Below, piece after piece: positions 51,819 through 63,065 of a stretch of DNA of 64,000 nt. A model generated the notes under the pieces. The model was not told the origin of the DNA, ran no database searches, and was given only the letters and a program-made list of their open reading frames with translations. The stretch is from Sindora glabra (lineage: Eukaryota; Streptophyta; Magnoliopsida; Fabales; Fabaceae): assembly GCA_020226215.1 (NCBI GenBank), contig CM035229.1:79439343-79503342 (forward strand). The letters are read 5' to 3'. The stretch's first letter is position 1. Each line of letters begins with the position of its first letter. A program made the translations under genes and the position numbers.

Positions 51819-53097
51819 TCAATGAAGGTCATTTCTGATACTTGCCAAGAACAACCTCAATTCCTTGGCTTTTCTGTTGTGCTCAGTGACATATCATTTA
51901 CTGATTCACTCAAATTAATCACTTCAATACTTTGAGCATCTAATTTTCGACATTCCAAATTATTATTGGACAGTTAAAGTGGGGAAGGCCTCAGAAGATT
52001 TATGACTTCATGTTTAGCACTGCAGCAGTCAGAATCATTGTAGTTGGAGGTGCTGCTGCTACTCTGATTCCAGCGCCCCAATTCTCCATCTTGCAATAAG
52101 TCATGGCTATTCAGATCAGCTTCAGCCATTGTAGTTGTATCTCCTAAACTCCATCCTGTTGTGGAACATGAGACATTTTCTGTGGCGTGCTCTGCCAAAT
52201 CAATATCCAGCATCAGATTCTTGAGTTTCAGATCAAGTTCTGCCATATAAGAACTAGCTTCCACTTTCTTTTGTCTTCTTTTCTGACCATTATGTTTCCT
52301 GCGTTGAGCCTTCTTCTCCTCAAACTCCAAAATCTTCTCAGGACAGTCACCGGAGTCAAGATGACAATAATCTTAACATCAATGACGATGATAAAAGTAT
52401 CATGCAAGCCAGCAATTGACCATTCATTGGTGTTACCATGCAGTGAGAACGATTGGTCTTGCTCTGTGAGATAACAATGACCTTAATAAGTGGGGCCCGC
52501 CCACTCCTCTTGCAAGAGTGTAGTCAGTGCCTGCCACTCTCTCTCTCTCTCCTCCCCCCCCCCCCCCTTTCCCTTACTCTAATTTCCTTCTTGATAGCAG
52601 GTGATGATGTGGGTGGCTATGCAAAACATGCATGCATCTTGTAAGAATCAAACAAATAAGGACAATAAAAACATCACCTTTCTATAAGATCTGCTGGTAC
52701 TATGGAAGTTCCAAGTCCGTCCATTTTTTCCCATGAGACCTCATAGCATTCCCTTCCTCGAACCTTACGGTGCTTGATGATTTCTGACACAGACACTTAA
52801 CTGGGATCTAGCTTAGAAAGAATGTAGCTAATATAAGAATGATATGCATACGTCCTACTTCTACAACTGCTGCCATTTTAAAAATCATGGACTTATAAAC
52901 GCATTGACTTGTCCAGTAATAACCAATCTATCAGTGGCCAGAGATAGCAATACCTCGTTCAAAGGAAGCTTCACCCCTGCTTCTGATGAAGTTGAGCGCA
53001 AATTGGCAAATCGACGTAAGTCTCTTTCAGCAATCTTTGGAAGGATATACTCGTCTATGCCATGAAAAATAGAGCATATCACACATTTTATTCCCAA
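51819..53097 (-). pseudogene. Broken 3' fragment of a GEN1-like Holliday-junction resolvase gene
   Basis: Three pieces on the minus strand match, in order, the C-terminal half of plant GEN1 (XPG/FEN family). Piece one, ~53070-52954, contains LPKIAERDLRRFANLRSTSS and ends at a usable donor. Piece two, 52807-52678, has KHRKVRGRECYEVSWE, the chromodomain-like part. Piece three, ~52350-51819, has CPEKILEFEEKKAQ and the tail KAKELRLFLASIRNDL followed by a stop. A one-base loss near 52791 breaks KC-P-VSEII. A stop follows EVINLLRPSPL at 51974, and a frame change precedes the tail. The expected AG is missing just before DCPEK. The XPG-N and XPG-I nuclease domains are absent, and copy B of the duplication begins about 110 bases upstream. 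Intact GEN1 resolves Holliday junctions; this relic cannot. Confidence 0.83.
52537..52570. repeat. CT microsatellite followed by poly-C run
   Basis: CT repeats run directly into about fourteen consecutive C residues (near 52554-52567). They lie in what was an intron of the GEN1 relic. Such a tract is prone to length change and to sequencing error. Confidence 0.85.
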
Positions 53098-53580
53098 AAT
53101 AGATCTTACGAAATCACAACTCAGGTTTAAGATCTCAGAAGTTCAACACCCCATATCCCATACATAATTTAAAGAAAGAAAAAAATGCATATAAACTAGC
53201 TTCTCATATAATTTCAATAAGTTGGCTATTGATAACTAGTCAAATAATATCATCCTCTTTTACCGTATCCTAATTCATTTAGGCCCTTACTTAAAGCTCA
53301 AAAGCACAAACTTCGTGTGAAATTCAATATCGAATAGAGCATAAACATGATAAATAAGATATTAAATCTAATTACTTGGATTATCCTGATTGATTTTTTT
53401 TTAAGTTACATCATTTAGATCTAGTAGTTATTGATTTAAAACATCGGACATTTTAGGTTGATGGCGGACATCCTCCCCCACCCTAAGAGAGGAGTTAGCA
53501 GCAATGATTAGGCATTGATTTTTTAGATGAAATCTCCATGCACTTCAACAAGTTGGTAATATATATCTCAAACTATTGCT

Positions 53581-53796
53581 ATGGTCCCTTCGAATGGACA
53601 AGTACTAAAACATATCCTGCAGCCATTGACTTGCGAGACGATTTTTGATAATGGATTTGTCCAGGAAAATCCAAGTGGGACGCAAAATGGAGAAATTTCA
53701 AAGATCCTGCATTTTATGGTTTTACGCAATTCCAATCATTGCTTCAATATATATACTGAATTGCTGAGATCGACAAGAAATCACAAGAGTTGTTGA
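53581..53796 (+). other. 71-codon open frame, copy B partner of 42529-42744
   Basis: The frame reads MVPSNGQVLKHILQPLTC and ends in the same HKSC as its partner; the stop is TGA instead of TAA. Coding status is not demonstrated; see the copy A entry. Confidence 0.2.
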
Positions 53797-54136
53797 AGGT
53801 TGTGTAATAAACTACTCAAACAAAAATTTAATATTGAAATTACAAAATTTTGGTTTAAAGTGCAAGTATTAAACACATAATTTCTATTGCCGGAAATTGT
53901 ACTTACTACTTACAATTAAAAAATTTAGGTTGAAACTGTTGATATAAATAATGGGGGGAAAAGATATGATGCATATTTGGCCCCATCTAAGTACCAAGGT
54001 AGGTTTGTTTTATGAAATTATTTACTAGTGTCAGTATGAATATTCCAACTGTGAAAAGACATTAAGACCTCCAATTGCCTCTTAAATTGTCTAAGATGTT
54101 GAGTAACACCTAAAATATTGTAAGGTGTATTTTCAT

Positions 54137-56562
54137 AGGATAGTTTTTTCATATCCAAACTAAAAGTTTGAGTATTGATATCCTTATTGATAAATCAATA
54201 AATAAATGACACCTATTTATGCATGAAAAAGATTTTTAGGTAATTCATCTATTTATAAACTTTATAATTCAAAGTTTAAATTTATTCTAATTTTATTTTT
54301 GTTCCAATTTTTTTTATAAACTTATAGATTTATAAAAATAAGTTGAGCCAAAATATTTTTTTCCCATATAGATTTAAAGATTTAGGTCAAATTTTATTTT
54401 ACATATATATGAAAATTTTCAAAAAAAATAAAATTTTAAAATAAATTAAAAAATGAAAACTAAAAGGTTTCATATATATAAATTAAACATTTTTTTAAAT
54501 GCAATACATGGATAAATATAGTATTGACATTTTCTTATTGAAATCTTTAACATTTAAAATACATTCAATATATTATAAATAAAATTAACTCATTTATATA
54601 ATAAGATATTTTCTTACTTTATGGTAAACTTATTTGACTTTGATTATATATGCATTTTTATCATCCTTATCCTCCTTCCGTGCCATCATCATCTAAATTT
54701 TGATTTTATTCTTGCCTTTAATATGTCTTGTGTAATATTTTTTATTATATGTAACTTTTTCCTTATCCCAATTTGCATAAAAGATTCAATTGTTATGTGT
54801 TCTAATGACGAATAAAATAAAATTATAAATTAATTAAAATTGAAAACAATATAGAAATGCTAGTGGTAAAAGGTATAAAACTTAAAAATAAAATAAACTC
54901 AATACTAATAAACAAATAGGATATTTATTCTACTAATTATACATTTTAAGATAGATTAAATGTAAGTATATATGATATTATTAAAGTCTTCTTATTATCA
55001 TCATTGATCATCTCTAATATTGTGATAACATATATGATGTTAATTGAAAGTATTTTTAAATCTATGGATTACTTCCCATTTTTTATCATTATGAATTTTT
55101 TTTCTCATCATATTAATCTTATATTCTAAATAATAGCATTAAACATATTCATGAGATATTCTTTTATATAAATTAGGTCTCAATTGATTCTACCTAACTT
55201 ATCTATATTTAACTTTTTTAAAAGACTTATTTGAGTAAACTAACATTACTGTCAAGTTATCTCATTCATACTCTTAATCTATATCAATCTTAACAATTTT
55301 TATCATAAGTATTACTCGGATTCACTTTGAATTTTTTATTATTTTATTTTTTAAAATAATAATATAGTATATTAAGTAAAACTTTGAAAATTTTTAACTA
55401 AAATCACTTAAAATTGAAATAATTGATTTTTGTATCAAATAATTTATTTTCAAAATATTTAAACTTGAAAAAGAGAATAATAAAAAATTCAGAATGAAAT
55501 AAAGTAATATTTGTAAAATAAATATTGTTGAGATTAATATAAGTTAAGAGTATGTACAAATTAGGCTAAGAACAATAAGCCTTTTAAAAAGAATAAGTAT
55601 GAATGAGTTAAGTAGAGTTAATCAGGACCTAACTTATATGAATGAAATTGGATAAAATATATCTAATGTTATTATTTAAAGTATAAGATTACAACAATAA
55701 AATTGAATTTTATGATGATAAAAAAAAGAAAGTAATTCATAGATTTAAGAATGCTTTCAATTGATATCATGTACGTAAATATGATGAGTTATTAAAGTTT
55801 ATCCATGATGATACTAATTAGAATGTATAATAATTCAAAGATTGAATATTTCATTTATTTATTAGTGTTGAATTTATTTAATTCTTAAGTTTGTACATTT
55901 TATCATTAGCATCTCTATCTTTTTTTTAATTTTAATTATTTTATAATTTTATATATTTTAAATTAAAAACTTAAATTGAAATTTATTTAACACTAAAAAA
56001 ATTTATAAAAACTCAAAAAATTATTTCAAAAATTGCAATAAAATAAAAAATCTCTATTTAATGTGAAAAACATCTAAATAAATTGAGTATTAAATTTAAA
56101 AATGATAGTATTGCTATAATAAAAATTAATTGATAATCATACTGTTATATCTAAAAGTATGATAATGTAAAAAAATATTATTTCAATATTCCTTTTCAAA
56201 ATGTAAATTATTTACATGCTTTCTATTATGTTAAATAAGAAATTAAGTATTTGTTCTTTATTAAAAATTTAATTAATGCATTTTTATTTGCATGTTCAAT
56301 AAAAAATTTAGAAAATCATAAAAAAATATAAAATTAGGCCTATCCATTATGTTAGTGTATATATGATCATTTTTGTAAAAAATATAAAGTATTAAAGTGA
56401 GAAAATTAATATCACATAAGTAATATTTATTTTTTTAGTAAATAGCCTATAAACTCATATCAACCATTTATTTTTTTATCTCTTAAATATGATGGCTATT
56501 ATATTGTCACTAAATCAAGGTATCAATATCCAAACTTTTAGTATGGGTATAGTAGAATTGTC
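54137..56562. mobile_element. 2.43-kb giant foldback DNA transposon (Mutator-like, non-autonomous)
   Basis: Direct repeats TATTTTCAT flank the segment at 54128-54136 and 56563-56571. Copy A has this word once (43077-43085) in the matching unoccupied site. Nine-base target duplications are typical of Mutator-like elements. Terminal inverted repeats share ACTAAAAGTTTG and TATTGATA. The inverted similarity continues inwards almost to the centre: left 55060-55200 against right 55640-55780, and left 55250-55355 against right 55468-55560. The arms are thus about 1.2 and 1.1 kb around a ~110-base centre. No transposase is encoded; the 64-codon frame at 54621-54815 is chance. A one-base wider target repeat (ten bases) is equally compatible. 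Confidence 0.85.
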
Positions 56563-57243
56563 TATTTTCATATATACAAAGTTTCAAGTAGCCTAGCAGT
56601 CTGTTCTATATAGTATAGGTATATTCATTATATCGTATCCCACTAAAGATCATAGGTAAGATAAAATAATCTGCCAACTTTCATAAATGTTGTAGTCTTA
56701 ATGGGCATCTTTTAATGTTTTAGTGGAGGGTTATGATGTAATTTTTGGTTCATGAAATGTTAATAAATGGATCATATACACACAATTAAATATATACAAG
56801 TCACTAAAAATCTTTGTTTTGATACGCAAAAAAAATTCTAGAATGTATAGCTCTGTAATACAACAATATTAATTCTTAATTCTTAAATATATTTCAAAAA
56901 TGATTCATATTTTCGATGAGCCTTAACTCAACTTCTTTAATCTTGACTTTCTATTCAATTTTTTTACAAAAATGATTTTAGTTTATCATAACTTTTACAA
57001 ATACTTCAACTATACAGCAGAACTCTAATATTGTGACATCTCCTTGTATTGTGTTTAATACAATGCAATGTAATGAGAATGAAAAGATAATGGGCACAAA
57101 AAATTATTTAATAGTTATTATGAAATGAGAGTATTTATTTCATTAAAAGATGAAAAATTTATTCTATAAGAAAAATGTTATAATAGATCATTCTATTATT
57201 TGAAAAATGACATTTTTGCACACTTATCTTTTACATCTTTTAA

Positions 57244-59338
57244 TCCAAGGCATGGAAACTTGTACTTACTAACAAATGAAATATTGACAAGTGACATAGT
57301 TGGTACGCAAGAAAGCAAAGCTTTCAAACCATGGTTTAAGTATTTTTATTTTCCAGTAAAAAATGATATTTGTTAAATGAACTAATCTTTTTTTTTTTTT
57401 TAAAGATTGGATTAGTGGCTATTTGATATATGGACTATATAAAATATGTTGAGTTAAAATTATGAGATAGTTTAAAAGTTATTAGATGATGCAAAATACA
57501 TTGGAGTTGGGAGCGGGGGGAATATATATGTATTGTAAAATCACCTCAATGCTTCAATTCCATGTATTATCATGATTAATTTCTAAATATTTTCATAAAT
57601 AATAATTAAAATAATTATATATTTTTATGTCTTCGTCATTATAATTTTTCAAAATTTTTAAATTGTTAATTTTACAATAATTTTATCACAAAAAATAATA
57701 AATTTTTTAGCTTGTAATTTTAATTAATGGAATTATATTTTTTTTCACATTTCTAATATATAAATTCCATATCACATATAATATTTTAAAAAAATTACAA
57801 AGAGTAGAAAAATCTTGATAAAAATTATAAATTTATTAAAATATGTAACATAAGAAGGGAGTACATAAAATAGAATCCCAAAAAAATTATAATTTAAAAT
57901 AATAAAAAGATCATGTTTGTTTAGTATGACAATAAAATAATTATGGACATAACTAATTTAGCTTTCATGTAATGTACCAAAAAATATTATATTAATTTCT
58001 ATATTTATTATTTTATATTGTATTTAATATATTATCATTATGATTTAGTATGCATGTCATTAAAAAACATAAAAAATTGATAAAATTAGTGTACACAACT
58101 TATAAATAGTTAAAGATAATATATTCAATAAAATTAAGTAAATTTAATATTTATGAATCACCGTACATTATAATAATTTATATCCATCAATGACCAAATG
58201 ATATTTTAATTTATTTATAAAAAATTAGATAATATATTAATATTAAAAGAATAGATAATCAATTGCATAAGCTGTTATATAATTTGTAAATATATATCAG
58301 ATTTTATACTGTTCAATTCAATGATATACATATGTATAATGCTAAATTATTAATATTGTCATTTTTTAAATATTTTTTGATGGAGGTATTAAAACATTTT
58401 ATTAAATCATCAATCAATGATTAAAATAATTCTTACATTCTTTGAAGAATAAAATTAATATAAAAATAATATGTCAGATATTGAAACATAGTAATTTTAA
58501 AATGAAAATATTAATTTCATAGTTATGATAACTAAATTAATTGTGAAATTTTTTTAATATATCATGTATATTAATGAACATGGATTAAAACTTAGCAATT
58601 TGAATAACTAAGCAAACATTAAATATCATTAGAGTGAGAAGAATAGTTAAATTTGTATGATTATAAACTAAACATCATAAGTCATTTGAAAATTAATTAT
58701 TTTAAAAATAAATCTAATTTATATTTTTTCTTGGAGACCGAATTAACTAATTTTGTTCAATTTATATAATAGTTTAAATTTGAACAACTCATGTTTTGTT
58801 AACTTTAAATATAAATTTAGTTAAGAAGAAATAAAACACAACAGTTTGTATCTTATGTAATAAAATAAATTTTATTAATTTTCTTAAAATTATGAAAATA
58901 TAATAATGAATATATTTTCCAAACAAATAATTTTCAAAAATATAATTATATCTATTATAACTTAAGGCAACCATAGAAACAAAAAGGAGAATGCTTAATA
59001 TAATCTAACTTCGTTTTTTCTTTCAATAATAAAAATTGAAGAGCACAAAAAACAATTAATGTGCACATTTGTCATAAACAAAAAAAGAAAAGAAAATTGG
59101 GACTGGCCATATTTTCTTTCAGTAATCCAATTGGGTCTAATTTAAAATTCGTGAGATGCCTTTTACAATTTCAAAAATATAAGATTGTTAGAATAAAAAC
59201 TTTTTATTTAACTACTTTAATCATTACCTAATTATATCATCTAGGCACAAATCCGAGAAGTCAGTTATCCAATATATATAATTTCACCGCATCACCCAAG
59301 ATGCCTATACTTCCTACTTAAGGCATGGTAAAGATGGC
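57244..59338. mobile_element. 2.1-kb insertion in copy B, type unknown
   Basis: The segment is absent from copy A. It is flanked by ten-base direct repeats CATCTTTTAA (57234-57243 and 59339-59348) that occur once in copy A (43723-43732). Both ends contain the same word AAGGCATGG in direct orientation (57247-57255 and 59320-59328). The interior is AT-rich and has no coding frame of note. I see no terminal inverted repeats or retrotransposon features, so the class is open. A deletion in copy A between the two ten-base repeats would give the same picture. Confidence 0.65.
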
Positions 59339-60198
59339 CATCTTTTAAATACTTTAATATTATCTCTTACAAATAAATAATAAAGTAATATATTTTTCAA
59401 TATTATACTATCAAAATATTTTGATAATTATATTTTAATAATAAAATTTGAAATAAAATAGTTCTATATTATTTAAAGAAAATTGTTAAATATAAAAAGT
59501 TAGTAAATTATAATTTTTATACTTTTATTGTGAAAATTATTTTTAATTATTATTTGAATAATGTAATTTAAAATATGACAATTTTTTATTATTGATAATA
59601 TCATATATTTTAATAATATTAAATTATAAATTTAAATTTAATTTACTATCATTATAAATTAACTTCATATTATTATCCATTCATATATTATCATGTTAAT
59701 AAAAAAAATTGCTAAATATTACTTTTTAAATAATGTATCTATTTCTCATTCATTTTAATGTAAAATATTTTATATTGATAGTGTATCATATTTAAATTCT
59801 TAAATTATTTAATAAGATGTGTAATATGTTTATGTTAAATGAAAGATATTATTATCATTAATTATTCATTATTCATTTTATTCCTATAATATTTGATATA
59901 ACAAACATAAAAATGAATTACTTTTAATCATACCAAACCTAATTATGAAATAAATATTCTAATTCCATCTATCAATTGGCGGAACTATATATATTTCAAT
60001 GGAGATGTATCTTCCATTCATTTTTTTAAAATCATATATAAAATTATATATGCTATTTAAAAATACTCTTGCAAGATTGTAAATTTCAAAACACATTTAT
60101 TCTATTGACCTTTGATCTTGATTCCGCCATTTCATCCATCGTTTCAAAGGCAGCATTTTTCATCCAAAATACACAAACATGAGGGAAGAACACACTAA

Positions 60199-60504
60199 AT
60201 GGCTTTAATGGCTGAAATAATGTTAATTAGGGATTCCATTAACGGATTTGTGCCACATAGGATGACAAATACCTTTGCAAAAGGTAGTATTTATAAGGAA
60301 ATAGATTGCAGCGTAGGCATAATAAGCGTGGGCAATGCCAATAATTTGGGGAAAGACTTGCAAATGACAAGAATCTCAAGGCATCCATGCTCCCAACGTC
60401 AACACCTTTCTTCCAAACATAGTCGTTATCAAAAGATCGACAAGGACTTTATTTATTTTATGTGCTGGTATTGTACACTTGTTTATTATCTATCAAAGTC
60501 ATGA
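60199..60504 (+). other. 101-codon open frame in copy B, broken in copy A
   Basis: The frame starts MALMAEIMLIRDSINGF and ends VYYLSKS. The matching region in copy A (from 44622) begins MALMAEIMLIRDPLNGF but meets a stop five codons later. I recognise no family. It is most likely non-coding sequence that happens to be open. Confidence 0.15.
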
Positions 60505-61946
60505 AAGAACCCTTACAATAAAAATCAAAATCAAGATTCTGCTTTTGTGTAAAGTCGTTGAATGGCATGGCAACTAATTTGTTAAGCTAATTGTGGATGC
60601 TGCATTTAGACTCAATCAGCCTAGAAAACGTCTTTAGATCAACCTATACTTAAATAAATAACATAGTCTTGAATCAGTACAGTTTCACTTATTTTAAATA
60701 ATCAAAATTATTTTGATTCAATTTATGTGTTTATGTGTGAAAAATAACGGATACACTTTTTACCAAAAAGGAAAAATAATAGATACACTAGCAACAAAAT
60801 GAGTCAACACATTTTTAGCTGCCGTCGGCCGAGGTACATCCAATAATGTTGGAACTAGCCAACAAGGTACAGCCCCACTGTTGAATTATTAAAGATTTAT
60901 TTGATTCATATTAAAAGTAAATTTTTATAAGAAATTAAACTCTCCAAAAAAGAATTTCTAGACAAGTGCTTAAAGTTATTTAATTGATATTGAGAAAGTA
61001 ATTAAAAAATATTTTTTTATATTTTATTTGATTCAACTTTAAATTTTTTAAGAAATATTAATGAAATAATTATTATATCCTTAAACTTATTATTATACCT
61101 AATAATAAATTTTAATCGTTTATAGTTCCTTTTTTTAAATCATACATATAGTATCACTTGGATTGTGATTTTTTTAACTTATAATTTTATATTTTTTTAT
61201 AAAAATTAAATTAACTTATGACTAAATCATTATACAAGAAAATTGTCAAATTAGTCGTTGATATGTATAATTTCTACTTTTTACAAAAATGATAACAGAG
61301 ATGATAAAGATATTAAATTTGAAAATACTCATTAATATACAAAAGAAATTGCTAATAAATAAAAGGATAAAATAAACATTAATTAAAATTAATGAAAATA
61401 ATTTTATCTTTATATTCATAGAAAAATATATGAATTATAACTTACTTAAAGAAAGTGGATTAATTAACTTTTTATATTCCATAAAAAATAATTTTTTAAT
61501 TTATTAAATAATGGCTAATTGAATAATTTATTTTTTTATAAATAAAATTTTTCGTATTATCAATACGAATGAAATGAGAGTGGACACTCCCGTCAACCAC
61601 GACTTTTTGAGCACAGACTATGAAGAGAACACTTGCAACGAAATGCGTAAATCAATTTAAGAACCATTTGCACTACCGACCATCTGACCCTCACCACCAG
61701 CGATAACGTGAACAATGAAGATGAAGGAAAATATCAGGTTTCTTGAATGTTAAAGGTGCAATCAGATCAAGGGTATATTTCACATGAATAACTGCTAAAT
61801 TAATTATGTCAAATAATTAATAAATTAATTGATAATTGATAAATTAATTGTTAATCGATAATTGAAAGTTGATTGTACTTGAAATGTTTAAGAAAAAATT
61901 AATCGTTAAACTAATTAAAAAATATAAAATAATATAAAAAGATATG

Positions 61947-61977
<31 letters not shown>

Positions 61978-62816
61978 CAATTAAATTAATTTATATTTAT
62001 TATGAAACTAAATTATATTAATATAATTCAAAATATTTAAAATAAAAAATATAAATATTTAAATTTTAATTAATTATGCTCATGATATTACATATTTTTC
62101 ATTTATTTATTATTCAAGTAATAATATAATAACTTAAAATTTGATTAATTATATTTTAGGACATCTTATATTTATTTATAATGAATTAATAAAGACATAT
62201 CAAATATTTATTTACTTAATTAGAATATAAGTTATCATTTAATTAAAAGAGAATCAAATTTGAAAAAAATTTAAAAAATTATTAACTTATAAATTATAAA
62301 TTACATTATAAAATTTATCAACTAAAATTTTTATAAACTATTAAATTTTAGTGCATGGATATATTTAAAAGTTAGTTTATAATTTATTGATTAAATTGAC
62401 ATGTTATAAGTTACCTTATTTATTATATTAAGCACGTATTACTAATAGTTTGAGCAATGCTTCATTTGGTTCAGAAGGCCGGCATTAATTCAAATCTAGA
62501 GCACATTAAACACATATGATTTGGTCCAGTTCATTTTTATTTATTTTTTTTTGGGAATTTTCTCCTGCAACTTTGCCTTGAGATAGAGAAAGTTGTCGTT
62601 TGTATAATTCCTAAAGCCTATCATTCTTACTAGACCGCTTACTCATCTCCTCATTGATAATTTGACATACAAACTTTAGAAAGTAAGGGGAAAACAAAAC
62701 TAATTATGAATTCCTCCGTTAATGAAATAGACAGATATAGATCACACTACAAGCCAATACATGCCCAACCCAACATTGACAGATTAACGTTAGCGGCATG
62801 CACCCAAATGGGTATA

Positions 62817-63065
62817 TATCATAAGATTAGCTCCTGCTACTTTTGTATCCAAGTTAATTACACTTAGTTAAAAGTTAGTTAGGATTAGTTACTGTTTCTT
62901 TTGTATCCAAGTCAGTTACAATTAAGTTAGTTAGGATTAGTTATCAATTAGTTTATGATCCTTGTAATATATAAAAGAGACAATGTAATTCTTTTGGAAA
63001 TAGAATCAATCTTTCTCTGATCAGAAGATGTTCTCTGGTTTCAAAATCTAATATGGTATTAAAGC
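62817..63065 (+). mobile_element. Copia-type LTR end and primer-binding site (plus orientation)
   Basis: The segment reads like the 3' part of a long terminal repeat, with TAATATATAAAAGAGACAAT as a TATA-like region. It ends in TCTAATATGGTATTAAAGC. TGGTATTAAAGC (63054-63065) matches 10 of 12 bases of TGGTATCAGAGC, the usual primer-binding site for initiator methionine tRNA. A partly duplicated unit around CTTTTGTATCCAAGT (about 62839 and 62900) lies inside. The left LTR end is not resolved; the element interrupts the end of duplication copy B. Confidence 0.6.

Larger units (their letters stand above)
53209..62816 (+). repeat. Segmental duplication, copy B (9.6 kb, direct repeat of 42156-47232)
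   Basis: The copy has the same two borders as copy A, in the same orientation. After removing two insertions (54137-56562 and 57244-59338 with their target repeats) the remaining length is about 5.07 kb, matching copy A at 5.08 kb. It contains the open frames at 53581-53796 and 60199-60504. The left border falls close to the truncated upstream end of the GEN1 relic; the right border is directly followed by a retrotransposon fragment. Confidence 0.88.

Noticed and set aside
52187..53065. Plus-strand frames across the GEN1 relic
   Set aside because: Antisense to the recognisable GEN1 exons.
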